Notes: a model not told the origin generated them from the letters alone. DNA of 64,000 nt from Mycobacterium sp. IS-836 (GCF_001954275.1 NZ_MBEU01000002.1:149710-213709), one strand, 5' to 3'; counted from the first letter of the stretch, positions 15,713 to 26,850 are shown. Translations and numbers: made by a program.

Positions 15713-16749
15713 ACGCACCCAAGTTGGTCATCGGCGCCAACGGCTTTCTGGGTTCACACGTGACCCGTCAGCTCGTCGCCGGCGGCGCCGAGGTTCGAGC
15801 GATGGTGCGCCCGAACGCCAATACCCGTGCCATCGACGACCTTGCGCTGACGCGGTTTCAGGGCGACGTGTTCGACACCGCCACGCTGCGCGAGGCGATG
15901 GACGGCGTCGACCACGTGTACTACTGCGTGGTCGACACCCGCGCGTGGTTGCGAGACCCCGCGCCGTTGTTTCGCACCAACGTCGAGGGCCTGCGCAACG
16001 TGCTCGATGTGGCCGTCAAAGAACCAGCGCTGCGCCGGTTCGTCTTCACCAGCACCTACGCGACGGTGGGCCGTCGCCACGGGCATGTGGCGACCGAAGA
16101 CGACGTGATCGACCCCCGCGGGCTGACTCCCTATGTGCAATCCCGGGTTCAGGCCGAAGATCTGGTGATGCGGTACGTGGCCGAGGCCGGCCTGCCCGCC
16201 GTCGCCATGTGCGTCTCAACCACTTACGGCAGCGGGGACTGGGGAGGCACCCCGCACGGCGCCTTCATCGCCGGCGCGGTGTTCGGCAAGCTGCCCTTCC
16301 TGATGAACGGCATCCAGCTGGAGGTCGTCGGCGTCGACGACGCCGCCCGGGCAATGATCCTGGCCGCCGAGCGCGGCCGCATCGGCGAGCGATACCTGGT
16401 GTCCGAGCGGATGTTCGCGCTGAACGATGTCGTGCGGATCGCGGCCGACGAAGCCGGGGTGCCACCGCCGCGACGCGCGATCTCGGTGCCGGTGCTCTAT
16501 GCCCTGGCCGCAATGGGCACCCTGAGGGCCCGGCTGACCGGCAAGGACTCCGAACTCAGCCTCAGGTCGGTGCGCATGATGCGCGCCGAGGCCGACGTCG
16601 ACAGCAGCAAGGCGAAGCGCGAACTGGGCTGGCAGCCACGCCCGGTCGAGGAATCGATCCGCGAGGCGGCCCGGTTCTGGGCCGCTTTAAAGGGCGCGCA
16701 GACCACGCGCAAAGACACGAAGGACAGCACCACCGCCCCGGCCGAATAG
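15709..16749 (+). CDS. NAD(P)-dependent epimerase/dehydratase (Rv0139-like)
   Basis: A 346-residue extended SDR with the nucleotide motif GANGFLGSHV (about residues 8-17). The segment TSTYATVG includes the catalytic Ser/Thr region, but the canonical YxxxK appears as YVQSRVQAE, with Arg where Lys is expected, so catalysis may differ from classical epimerases. The C-terminal domain resembles hydroxysteroid and dihydroflavonol reductases. It is translationally coupled to the SnoaL gene through ATGA at 15709-15712. Confidence 0.85.
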   Translation: MNAPKLVIGANGFLGSHVTRQLVAGGAEVRAMVRPNANTRAIDDLALTRFQGDVFDTATLREAMDGVDHVYYCVVDTRAWLRDPAPLFRTNVEGLRNVLDVAVKEPALRRFVFTSTYATVGRRHGHVATEDDVIDPRGLTPYVQSRVQAEDLVMRYVAEAGLPAVAMCVSTTYGSGDWGGTPHGAFIAGAVFGKLPFLMNGIQLEVVGVDDAARAMILAAERGRIGERYLVSERMFALNDVVRIAADEAGVPPPRRAISVPVLYALAAMGTLRARLTGKDSELSLRSVRMMRAEADVDSSKAKRELGWQPRPVEESIREAARFWAALKGAQTTRKDTKDSTTAPAE

Positions 16750-16822
16750 GCTCGGCGCGCGGGAAGGCTTGAGCGCCGACGGGCGTTGCATCCCTTATCC
16801 GCGTCCATAGGAGGTATCAACC

Positions 16823-17197
16823 ATGGCCCACCGGCAAGTCCTGGAACCCAACGCCGGGCACCCGATCACCATCGAGCCGACCAACCGAAGGGTGCAGGTT
16901 CGTGTCAATGGCGAGCTGGTCGCGGACACCACCGCCGCACTGGAATTACGCGAGGCGACTTTGCCTGCGGTGCAATACATTCCGTTAGCCGACGTGGTCT
17001 CCGACCGGCTTACCCGCACCGACACCAGCACCTACTGCCCGTTCAAAGGCGACGCCAGCTACTACAGCCTGACCACCTCGGCCGGCGACACCGTCGAGGA
17101 TCTGATCTGGACGTACGAGCAGCCCTATCCGGCGGTCGCGGCGATTGCCGGGCACGTCGCCTTCTACCCCAACAAAGCCGACATCAGCGTGGCGTAG
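16823..17197 (+). CDS. DUF427 domain protein (Rv0140-like)
   Basis: A 124-residue single DUF427 (beta-tent) domain containing the marker blocks TSTYCPFKGDASYYSL and DLIWTYEQPYPA. AGGAGG sits at 16808-16813 upstream of the ATG. Function unknown. A two-domain relative occurs at 46769-47470 in the same window. It is convergent with the SnoaL-like gene at 17201, with three bases between. Confidence 0.9.
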   Translation: MAHRQVLEPNAGHPITIEPTNRRVQVRVNGELVADTTAALELREATLPAVQYIPLADVVSDRLTRTDTSTYCPFKGDASYYSLTTSAGDTVEDLIWTYEQPYPAVAAIAGHVAFYPNKADISVA

Positions 17198-17200
17198 CGT

Positions 17201-17584
17201 TCAGTCGGTGAACACGGCGGCCGACTTGGTGTCGCTGTATTCGCGCATCGATACGATCTGCCCGTCGCGGGTCTCGAAGATGCAAACAAACGGTGAGTCG
17301 TACTCGACGCCGTCCCTCGAGGTTCCCGAGGCATGCGCCTCAACGACAACCGTGTCGCCTTCGTTGACGCAGCGGTACAGGTCGAGATTGATCTCGACGA
17401 TCTGTCTGCGTCGCTCGTTGGCCCGCCGGAACGTCTCCTTGTCGAACGAAACTCGCGTGATGATGCTCCAGTAGGTGAACTCGTCGCTGAGCAGCGCGAA
17501 ACCCTCATTCACATCGCCGCCCTCGCAGACGCTCTGCAGGAACATCCAGGCCAGTTCGGCTTGCGGGCCATCGAACGGCGTCAT
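17201..17584 (-). CDS. SnoaL-like / NTF2-fold protein (Rv0141c-like)
   Basis: A 127-residue NTF2-like protein (FLQSVCEGGDVNEGFALLSDEFTYW start, later VNEGDTVVVEAHASGTSRDG and VSMREYSDTKSAA), the limonene-epoxide-hydrolase/ketosteroid-isomerase fold. ATG 17584 begins the domain; the frame stays open upstream, antisense to the neighbouring gene, without similarity. Function unknown. Confidence 0.82.
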   Translation of the reverse strand: MTPFDGPQAELAWMFLQSVCEGGDVNEGFALLSDEFTYWSIITRVSFDKETFRRANERRRQIVEINLDLYRCVNEGDTVVVEAHASGTSRDGVEYDSPFVCIFETRDGQIVSMREYSDTKSAAVFTD

Positions 17585-17665
17585 CACATCGCAATATTGT
17601 CTTGGAAGATGGTGAACGGTCAATCGCGCGGTCGTCGGCCGCAATTGGAGTGAGCTGGAGCTTTC

Positions 17666-18577
17666 GTGAAGAGTGCGCGCACGGTGACGTTCGCTGGGAC
17701 CGTCAGCTTCGGGCACACGCTCGCGCCACTGCGCCGCGGGCCTCGGGATCCGTGTTTTCAGATGACCGCTGACGGCGCGATCTGGCGAACCTCCCTGCTG
17801 CCCAGCGGACCCGTCGCGGCGCGGATCAGCCGGGCGGCGCCCAATGCCGCCCGCGGCGAGGCGTGGGGCGCCGGCGCCGAGGAGTTCGTCGAGACGTTGC
17901 CCGCGCTGCTGGGCGCCGAGGACGACGTCTCGGGCTTCGCTCCGCGGGACCCGACGGTCGCCGCCGCGCACCGGCGGGTCCCACACCTGCGCCTGGGCCG
18001 CACCGGACGGGTGCTGGAGGCCCTGATCCCCGCGGTCATCGAGCAGCGAGTACCGGGCGCCGATGCGTTTCGGTCGTGGCGGGTGCTGGTGTCCAAGTAC
18101 GGGACGCCGGCGCCGGGGCCGGTGCCCGCCGGCATGCGGGTACCGCCCTCGGCCGACGTGTGGCGCAACATCCCGTCGTGGGAATTCCACCGGGCCAATG
18201 TCGATCCGGGGCGCGCCCAGACGGTGGTGCGCTGCGCGCGCCGTGCGGATTCGCTGGAACGGTTGCTCGCGCGGCCGTCGGCGCAGGCGCGCGAAGCGCT
18301 GACGTCGCTGCCGGGGGTCGGTGAGTGGACCGCCGCCGAGACGGCGCAGCGGGCGTTCGGCGATGCCGACGCCGTTTCGGTGGGCGACTATCACATCCCG
18401 AAGATGGTCGGCTGGACGCTGCTGGGCTACCCGATCGACGACGCGGTCATGCTCGAGGTGTTGGAGCCGATGCGGCCACACCGCCACCGCGTGGTTCGCC
18501 TGCTCGAGGCGAGCGGGCTGGCATACGAGCCGCGGCGCGGCGCGCGGCTGCCCGTGCAGCAAATTCATTCTCTCTGA
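17666..18577 (+). CDS. HhH-GPD DNA glycosylase-like protein (Rv0142-like)
   Basis: A 303-residue protein with an AlkA-like layout. A helix-hairpin-helix LPGVGEWTAAETAQRA is at about residues 213-228, followed by DADAVSVGDYHIPK with an Asp at the position of the AlkA catalytic residue. AlkA-type enzymes excise alkylated bases. The N-terminal 150 residues diverge from AlkA, so substrate range is uncertain. GTG 17666 is chosen. It is followed by dps, another DNA-protection gene. Confidence 0.78.
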   Translation: MKSARTVTFAGTVSFGHTLAPLRRGPRDPCFQMTADGAIWRTSLLPSGPVAARISRAAPNAARGEAWGAGAEEFVETLPALLGAEDDVSGFAPRDPTVAAAHRRVPHLRLGRTGRVLEALIPAVIEQRVPGADAFRSWRVLVSKYGTPAPGPVPAGMRVPPSADVWRNIPSWEFHRANVDPGRAQTVVRCARRADSLERLLARPSAQAREALTSLPGVGEWTAAETAQRAFGDADAVSVGDYHIPKMVGWTLLGYPIDDAVMLEVLEPMRPHRHRVVRLLEASGLAYEPRRGARLPVQQIHSL

Positions 18578-18586
18578 CCTGCCGGT

Positions 18587-18611
18587 GTTTTCGAGCCCGG
18601 TCATCGGGTAT
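18587..18611 (+). promoter_or_regulatory. SigF-type promoter of dps
   Basis: GTTT (18587-18590), 15-base spacer, GGGTAT (18606-18611) matches the mycobacterial SigF consensus. Transcription would start near 18618, giving a leader of about 28 bases with GGGAAGGAAG before ATG 18646. The M. smegmatis dps promoter has been reported to use SigF and SigH. Confidence 0.6.
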
Positions 18612-18645
18612 CCGTTAGGGCAAGTACCTGCGAGGGAAGGAAGCG

Positions 18646-19194
18646 ATGACTCAGTTCACCATTCCGGGATTGACCGACAAACAGGCCGCGCGGCTCACCG
18701 AATTGCTGCAGAAGCAGTTGAGCACGTACAACGATCTTCATCTGACGTTGAAGCACATCCACTGGAATGTGGTGGGGCCCAACTTTATCGGTGTGCACGA
18801 GATGATCGACCCTCAGGTCGAGGCGGTGCGTGGCTTCGCCGACGACGTCGCCGAACGCATTGCGGCCCTTGGTGCTTCGCCGCAGGGGACGCCGGGTGCC
18901 ATCATCAGGGACCGATCCTGGGACGACTATTCCGTCGACCGTGACACCGTCCAGGCGCATTTGGCCGCACTGGACTTGGTCTACACCGGCGTCATCGAAG
19001 ACATTCGCCACGCGATCGACGAAACGGACGACATCGATCAGGTCACCCAGGACCTGCTGATCGAGCAGGCCGGCAACTTGGAGAAGTTCCAGTGGTTCGT
19101 GCGGGCGCACCTGGAGAGCGCAGGCGGCAAGTTGAGCCATGAGGGCTCGGCCACCGAAAAGGAAGCAGCACGCAGCGCACGGCGCAATTCGTAG
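18646..19194 (+). CDS. dps: DNA protection during starvation protein Dps
   Basis: A 182-residue Dps closely resembling M. smegmatis Dps1. Ferroxidase ligands lie in LKHIHWNVVGPNFIGVHEMID (about residues 35-55) and AADDVAERI-like VRGFADDVAERI. The C-terminal basic tail (KEAARSARRNS) is the DNA-binding extension found in the mycobacterial protein. It forms dodecamers that store iron and coat DNA in stationary phase. M. tuberculosis lacks it, so this is an addition to the Rv0142-Rv0143c interval. It has a SigF-type promoter. Confidence 0.95.
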   Translation: MTQFTIPGLTDKQAARLTELLQKQLSTYNDLHLTLKHIHWNVVGPNFIGVHEMIDPQVEAVRGFADDVAERIAALGASPQGTPGAIIRDRSWDDYSVDRDTVQAHLAALDLVYTGVIEDIRHAIDETDDIDQVTQDLLIEQAGNLEKFQWFVRAHLESAGGKLSHEGSATEKEAARSARRNS

Positions 19195-19206
19195 CAAACG
19201 AATCGG

Positions 19207-20712
19207 CTATTCGGCCTGGCTTTCGGTGTCCCGAGGCTGACGTTCGGCTTCGGCGGTTTCACGATTGAGTCGCTGCGCCTCGTAGATCGTGACGTTGGTG
19301 CGCGACATGACCAACGCGGCTATCCCGACGGCGAGGATCGCCCCGGGCACCACCGAGAACGAACCCGTCATCTCCGCGACCATGATCATGATCGCCAACG
19401 GCGCGCGGGCGACACTGCCGAAGCACGCCATCATCCCCACCACGACGAAAATTCCCGGTCCGCCCGGCACCCCGGGCAGGCCAGACATTTCGCCCAGCCG
19501 CCAGACGGCGGCCCCCACGAAGGCGCCGATCACGATCCCGGGTCCGAACAGCCCGCCGGATCCGCCGGTCCCGATCGACAAGGAAGTCGCGACGATCTTC
19601 GCGATCGGGAGGACGACGACGACCCACAGCGGGATGTGCAACAGCGATCCGCGATCGGCCGCCAACTGCGCCCAGCCGTAGCCGCTGCTCAGGATCTCCG
19701 GGATCAGCAGTCCCAACAGGCCGACCAACAGCCCGCCGAGCGCGGGCTTGACGACCGGTCCGCCGGGCAGCCGGTGGGTTAGCGCCACCGCGGCATGGAA
19801 GATCCGGGCATAGAGGTAGCCGACCGCCGCGGCCAGCAGGCCGATCACCACGAACCACAGCAGCGGCCACGCCCTTTCGAAGCGGTACTCCGCGTCGATG
19901 TAGCCGAACAGCGGGTCAAAGCCCAGAAAAGCTCCCAGCACCGCATATGCGGTTCCCGAGGTGATGAAACCGGGCAGCAGGCAGCGGTAGTCGAAGTCGT
20001 CGCGATAGGGGATCGATGCGGCTAGCACCGCCCCACCGAGCGGCGCGCCGAAGATCGCGCCAATGCCCGCGCCGATACCCAGCGCGACGGCGGTCCGGCC
20101 GTCCTCGTCGGAGAGGTCCAGGCGCCGGGTCAGCAACGAACAGAAGCCGGCTGAGATTTGTGCCGTCGGGCCCTCACGACCGCCCGAACCGCCCGAACCT
20201 ATGGTCAGCGCGCTGGCGACCATCTTCACCAACACCGCGCGAAAACGGATCGCGCGGGGATCGCCGTGTATCGCTTCGATGGCTTCGTCGGTACCGTGGC
20301 CGGTGGCTTCCGGCGCGAGCTTGGTCACGATCAATGCCGATAGCAGCGCCCCTGCCGTCGTCACCAGTGGGATCGCCCAAGGACGTACGAAGCCGCCGGA
20401 CCCATGGTCGCCGCCGTCTCCGACGGGCGTCGGTATGTGGTAACCGGCCAGGTAGCCCAGCAGAAACTCGCCGGTGTATTTCAGCGCGAGATAGAAGACA
20501 ACGGCTCCGAGGCCGGCCACGATACCGATGGCAGTGCCCAGCAGCAGCCACTTGCGCACGTAGCCCGACTGCCGGATCGACGCCCCGAATCGTCCGCCCG
20601 CCGCCGCTGCCGGGGCGACCGCGGGGTGCGGGTCGGCCTCCGCCGGCTCGCTCACCGGTTCCGCCACCCAAGCACCCAGCCATCGTAAGACCAGCGGGAA
20701 TAACTGGACCAC
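19207..20712 (-). CDS. CLC family chloride channel/antiporter (Rv0143c-like)
   Basis: A 501-residue integral-membrane CLC protein with ten or more hydrophobic spans. Selectivity-filter blocks are present: GSGGSGG (about residue 171), GREGPTAQ with the gating glutamate, and GGLFGPG (about residue 390). The gating Glu is kept, so it may be a Cl-/H+ antiporter, but that is inference. GTG 20712 gives about the Rv0143c length; an internal GTG near 20664 is also possible. Divergent from pirin with 38 bases between. Confidence 0.92.
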   Translation of the reverse strand: MVQLFPLVLRWLGAWVAEPVSEPAEADPHPAVAPAAAAGGRFGASIRQSGYVRKWLLLGTAIGIVAGLGAVVFYLALKYTGEFLLGYLAGYHIPTPVGDGGDHGSGGFVRPWAIPLVTTAGALLSALIVTKLAPEATGHGTDEAIEAIHGDPRAIRFRAVLVKMVASALTIGSGGSGGREGPTAQISAGFCSLLTRRLDLSDEDGRTAVALGIGAGIGAIFGAPLGGAVLAASIPYRDDFDYRCLLPGFITSGTAYAVLGAFLGFDPLFGYIDAEYRFERAWPLLWFVVIGLLAAAVGYLYARIFHAAVALTHRLPGGPVVKPALGGLLVGLLGLLIPEILSSGYGWAQLAADRGSLLHIPLWVVVVLPIAKIVATSLSIGTGGSGGLFGPGIVIGAFVGAAVWRLGEMSGLPGVPGGPGIFVVVGMMACFGSVARAPLAIMIMVAEMTGSFSVVPGAILAVGIAALVMSRTNVTIYEAQRLNRETAEAERQPRDTESQAE

Positions 20713-20750
20713 GGTCCGGTTATATAGGCAACCCTAATTTGAGGAGACAA

Positions 20751-21788
20751 ATGCCTGCTATTACCGCGGACACGCTCGCCCTGCCGCGGATCGGCCCGCC
20801 CGATCCATCCGACACCGAGCGCCCGGTCCGATCGATCACCACCGGCCCGCGAGGCTACGAGGGTGAAGGCTTCCCCGTCGTCCGCGCGTTCGCCGGCGTG
20901 AGCGCCGCTGCCCTGGATCCCTTCGTGCACATGGACCAGATGGGCGCGGTGGAATACCAGCCCGGAGAACCCAGGGGAACCGATTGGCACCCGCACCGCG
21001 GCTTCGAAACCGTCACCTACATGCTCGACGGAAAATTCGCGCACCAGGATTCCCACGGCGGTGGCGGCCTGATCACCGATGGCGCCACCCAATGGATGAC
21101 GGCGGGTTCGGGCATCCTGCACATCGAGACCCCGCCCGCCGAATTGGTCGAGAGCGGCGGCCTTTTCCACGGTGTCCAGTTGTGGGTGAATCTGCCGAAG
21201 AAAGACAAGTTCGCGCCCCCTCGGTACCAGGCCATCGAAGGCACCGACGCCCGGCTGCTCGCATCCGATGACGGCGGGGCGCTGGTTCGCATCATCGCCG
21301 GTGAGATCGACGGTCACCGCGGTCCCGGTATCACCCACACGCCGATCACGTTGGCGCATGCGACGATTCAACGTGGGGCCCGGCTCAACATCCCGTGGCG
21401 GCGCGATTTCAACGCGCTGGTCTACGTCCTGTCGGGAAGCGGGTATGTGGGTCCCCTCGCGCACCCGATCAGGCAGGGGCAACTGGCCGTGCTCGGACCC
21501 GGCGACCGGATCACCGTCGGCGCCCAATCAACCCAGGAGTCGTCCCGCACCACAGCAATCGATGTGCTGCTTTTGGGCGGGCAGCCCATTCGCGAGCCGG
21601 TATTCCACTACGGGCCTTTCGTAATGAACTCTCGCGCGGAATTGGTCGAGGCGCTGCAGGACTACCAAGCTGGGAAATTCGGCAATATTCCGCCGAACGC
21701 GTTAATGCCACATCACGGGGTGGCACACTTCAATAATGGCGATAACGGCGAGTCGCCGCCCGGGCCGACCGCCCGCAGCAAAGGCTGA
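20751..21788 (+). CDS. Pirin family protein
   Basis: A 345-residue bicupin with the pirin metal site: WHPHRGFETVTYML (two His) and GSGILHIE (His and Glu). Bacterial pirins bind Fe and may act as quercetinase or redox sensors; the role here is unknown. ATG 20751 has TTGAGGAG upstream and TATATAGG-like sequence before that. The last 17 codons overlap the start of the next TetR gene in another frame (53 bases). It is not part of the M. tuberculosis order at this site as I remember it. Confidence 0.9.
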   Translation: MPAITADTLALPRIGPPDPSDTERPVRSITTGPRGYEGEGFPVVRAFAGVSAAALDPFVHMDQMGAVEYQPGEPRGTDWHPHRGFETVTYMLDGKFAHQDSHGGGGLITDGATQWMTAGSGILHIETPPAELVESGGLFHGVQLWVNLPKKDKFAPPRYQAIEGTDARLLASDDGGALVRIIAGEIDGHRGPGITHTPITLAHATIQRGARLNIPWRRDFNALVYVLSGSGYVGPLAHPIRQGQLAVLGPGDRITVGAQSTQESSRTTAIDVLLLGGQPIREPVFHYGPFVMNSRAELVEALQDYQAGKFGNIPPNALMPHHGVAHFNNGDNGESPPGPTARSKG

Positions 21789-22371
21789 CGAGACGCGTCA
21801 GCGGATCATGCAGGCCGCTCGTCGGGTGTTCAGTGAACGCGGTTACGACGGTGCGACGTTCCAGGCGATTGCGGTCCAGGCCGACCTGACGAGGCCGGCG
21901 ATCAATCACTACTTTTCCAGCAAACGGCTGTTGTACCGCGAGGTATTGGGGCATGCCAACGACGTCGTCATCCGGGACGCTATTCGGGCGGCACAGCGCG
22001 AGACCACGTTGACCGGGCGGCTGACGGCGTTCATCACCACCGCGGTACGCGCTAATTCCGACAATCCTGCCGTGTCGGCGTTTCTGATCACCGCCGTGCT
22101 GGAATCGCAGCGGCATCCGGAATTGAGCCAGACCGAGAACGATTCGATGAGAATCGGCCGCGAATTTCTGACGTGGGTGGTCGGCGAGGCGATCGAGCGT
22201 GGCGAAGTCGCCGCCGATATCGACGCGCAGGCACTGGTCGAGACGCTGGTCGTGGTGCTTTGCGGGGTGGGATTCTATGCCGGCTACGTCAGCAACTACG
22301 AAGAGATGTTGGCCGCCACCGACGTGCTCCGGCGGCTGTTGGAAGGCGCGCTGCTGCGCCCCGAACGCTGA
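21736..22371 (+). CDS. TetR family regulator (Rv0144-like)
   Basis: A 211-residue TetR regulator with HTH segment TFQAIAVQADLTRPAINHYF (about residues 41-60). The basic start MAITASRRPGRPP is typical, so the 53-base overlap with pirin seems real; the next in-frame ATG would cut into the HTH domain. No clear ribosome site precedes it, suggesting coupling to pirin translation. It may regulate pirin or the methyltransferases downstream. Confidence 0.87.
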   Translation: MAITASRRPGRPPAAKADETRQRIMQAARRVFSERGYDGATFQAIAVQADLTRPAINHYFSSKRLLYREVLGHANDVVIRDAIRAAQRETTLTGRLTAFITTAVRANSDNPAVSAFLITAVLESQRHPELSQTENDSMRIGREFLTWVVGEAIERGEVAADIDAQALVETLVVVLCGVGFYAGYVSNYEEMLAATDVLRRLLEGALLRPER

Positions 22372-22453
22372 CTCGACACCGGGTGTCCGGCGCCAGTGAA
22401 ATCGCGCACAAAGCGTATAGGCTAACTAACTTATTCGGTAGCATGGTGCCGAT

Positions 22454-24384
<1,931 letters not shown>

Positions 24385-24498
24385 CGGCAGCCGCCCAGGA
24401 TCTTCCTTTCTGCTCTCCCAACCGGATGGTTAGGATCGCGGGTATCACCCATGAGCGCTCGCGCGACGAGCAGTGGGCAGCCTCCGGGAAGGAAGTCA

Positions 24499-25929
24499 AT
24501 GATGACCACCGAATCGGTTACGCCGAAGACATCTGAGTTCAACGGGGCCCCGGCAGCTCAACCGGACAACGTCGCCGCGACCGTGGACCGGCTTCGCGAG
24601 ACCTTCGCCACCGGCCGCACCCGGGACGTCGAATGGCGCAAGCAGCAGTTGCTGCAGCTGGCCAAGCTGATGGAAGAAAACGAGGCCGCGATCGCCGCCG
24701 CGCTGGCAGAAGATCTGGACCGCAGCCCGTTCGAGGCGTTCATCGCCGACGTCGCAACGACCGCAGGCGAGGCGAAGTACGCGGCCAAGAAGGTTCGCCG
24801 CTGGACGAAGCGCAAATACCAATTGCTCGAGATGCCGCAGCTTCCCGGCCGGGGCTGGATCGAATACGAGCCCTACGGCACCGTGCTGATCATCGGCGCG
24901 TGGAATTACCCGTTCTACCTGACGCTGGGTCCGGCCGTCGGCGCGATCGCCGCGGGCAACGCCGTCATTCTCAAGCCGTCGGAGATCGCCGCGGCGTCGG
25001 CGCACTTGATGGCCGAGCTGGTGCCTCGATATCTCGACAACGACGCGATCGCCGTGGTCGAGGGCGACGGCTCGGTGAGCCAGGCGCTCATTGCGCAGGG
25101 CCTGGACCGCGTGCTGTTCACCGGCGGCACCGAGATCGGCCGCAAGGTATACGAGGGTGCGGCGCCGCACCTGACGCCGTGCACGCTCGAGCTCGGCGGC
25201 AAGAGCCCGGTGATCGTGGCGGCCGACGCCGACGTGGAAGTCGCCGCCAAGCGCATCGCCTGGATGAAACTGCTGAACGCCGGCCAGACTTGTGTGGCTC
25301 CCGACTATGTGCTGGCGGACGCCACGATTCGTGACGAGCTGGTGGACAAGATCGGCGCCGCCATCACGAAGTTCACGTCCGACAAGCCCAACGGCATGCG
25401 GATCGTCAACCAGCGTCAGTTCGACCGCATCAGAGGCTATTTGTCCGGCGGGGACGGCAAGGTCGCCGTCGGCGGGGCCTGCGACGCGTCGAGCCTACGC
25501 ATCCAGCCCACCGTCGTCGTCGATCCGGATCCGGACGGCCCGCTGATGCGCAACGAGATCTTCGGACCGGTGCTTCCGGTGGTCACCGTCCAATCCCTGG
25601 ACGACGCAATACGTTTCGTCAATTCGCGGCCCAAACCGCTTTCCGCGTACCTGTTCACCAAAACCCGCGAGACCCGCGAGCGGGTGATCAAAGAGGTGCC
25701 GGCCGGCGGCATGCTCGTCAACCATCTCGCGTTCCAGGTGTCGACGGCCAAGCTGCCGTTCGGCGGGGTCGGCGCGTCGGGCATGGGTGCGTATCACGGC
25801 CGCTATGGCTTCGAGGAGTTCAGCCACCGCAAGTCGGTGCTGACCAAGCCGACGCGGCCCGACCTGTCAAGCTTCATCTACCCGCCCTATACCGAGCGGG
25901 CCTTCAAGATGGCCCGCAGGATGTTCTGA
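24499..25929 (+). CDS. Aldehyde dehydrogenase (Rv0147-like)
   Basis: A 476-residue NAD(P)-dependent aldehyde dehydrogenase of the ALDH3 type. The catalytic Cys lies in NAGQTCVAPDY (about residue 267), the general-base Glu in LELGGKSPVI and the substrate-tunnel N in GAWNYPFYL. ALDH3 enzymes oxidise medium and long-chain fatty aldehydes. ATG 24499 follows GGGAAGGAAG; another ATG at 24451 is in frame. It is followed by an SDR gene about 60 bases downstream. Confidence 0.92.
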   Translation: MMTTESVTPKTSEFNGAPAAQPDNVAATVDRLRETFATGRTRDVEWRKQQLLQLAKLMEENEAAIAAALAEDLDRSPFEAFIADVATTAGEAKYAAKKVRRWTKRKYQLLEMPQLPGRGWIEYEPYGTVLIIGAWNYPFYLTLGPAVGAIAAGNAVILKPSEIAAASAHLMAELVPRYLDNDAIAVVEGDGSVSQALIAQGLDRVLFTGGTEIGRKVYEGAAPHLTPCTLELGGKSPVIVAADADVEVAAKRIAWMKLLNAGQTCVAPDYVLADATIRDELVDKIGAAITKFTSDKPNGMRIVNQRQFDRIRGYLSGGDGKVAVGGACDASSLRIQPTVVVDPDPDGPLMRNEIFGPVLPVVTVQSLDDAIRFVNSRPKPLSAYLFTKTRETRERVIKEVPAGGMLVNHLAFQVSTAKLPFGGVGASGMGAYHGRYGFEEFSHRKSVLTKPTRPDLSSFIYPPYTERAFKMARRMF

Positions 25930-25988
25930 CATTCCTGTCGCGCCAAATCGCTTGCTAAACACAAATTTTCACCGCAGAGAGGAACCTG

Positions 25989-26849
25989 ATGCCCGGAGTG
26001 CAGGATCGCGTCATCGTCGTCACCGGAGCCGGTGGGGGATTGGGCCGTGAATACGCCCTCACCCTCGCCGCCGAAGGCGCCAGCGTCATCGTGAACGACC
26101 TCGGCGGGGCCCGCGACGGCACCGGCGCCGGCCACAACATGGCCGACGAGGTGGTCAAGGAGATCCGCGACGCGGGTGGGCGCGCGGCCGCCAACTACGA
26201 CAGCGTCGCCGAGCCCGAGGGTGCCGAGAACATCATCAAGACCGCGCTCGACGAGTTCGGCGCGGTGCACGGTGTGGTGAGCAACGCCGGGATCCTGCGC
26301 GACGGCACCTTCCACAAGATGTCGTTCGAGAACTGGGACGCCGTGCTCAAGGTGCACCTCTACGGCGGGTACAACGTCATCCGCGCCGCGTGGCCGCACT
26401 TCCGTGAGCAGAGCTACGGGCGGGTCGTCGTCGCCACCTCCACCAGTGGCCTGTTCGGCAACTTCGGCCAGACCAATTACGGCGCGGCCAAGCTCGGCCT
26501 TGTCGGCCTGATCAACACGCTGGCGCTGGAGGGCGCCAAGTACAACATCAACGCCAACGCGGTCGCCCCGATCGCGGCGACCAGGATGACCCAGGACATC
26601 ATGCCGCCCGAGGTGCTGGAGAAGCTCACGCCGGAGTTCGTCGCTCCCGTGGTGGCCTACCTGTGCACCGAGGAATGTGCCGACAGCGCATCGGTTTTCG
26701 TCGTCGGTGGCGGCAAGGTGCAACGCGTGGCGCTGTTCCAGAACGACGGCGTCAACTTCGACAAGCCGCCGTCGGTTCAGGACATCGCCGCCCAGTGGAG
26801 CGACATCACCGACCTCTCCGCGGCGCAGAAGGCCGGATTCAAGCTCTGA
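25989..26849 (+). CDS. Short-chain dehydrogenase, MFE-2-type 3-hydroxyacyl-CoA dehydrogenase (Rv0148-like)
   Basis: A 286-residue classical SDR, same length as Rv0148. TGAGGGLGREYAL (about residues 12-24) is the NAD site, NDLGGARDGTG is the extra loop typical of peroxisomal multifunctional enzyme 2, NAG is at about 100, and the catalytic Ser and YGAAK follow. It likely oxidises (3R)-hydroxyacyl-CoA, a partner for MaoC hydratases. AGAGAGGAA precedes the ATG. One base separates its stop from that of convergent ptbB. Confidence 0.9.
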   Translation: MPGVQDRVIVVTGAGGGLGREYALTLAAEGASVIVNDLGGARDGTGAGHNMADEVVKEIRDAGGRAAANYDSVAEPEGAENIIKTALDEFGAVHGVVSNAGILRDGTFHKMSFENWDAVLKVHLYGGYNVIRAAWPHFREQSYGRVVVATSTSGLFGNFGQTNYGAAKLGLVGLINTLALEGAKYNINANAVAPIAATRMTQDIMPPEVLEKLTPEFVAPVVAYLCTEECADSASVFVVGGGKVQRVALFQNDGVNFDKPPSVQDIAAQWSDITDLSAAQKAGFKL

Positions 26850-26850
26850 C

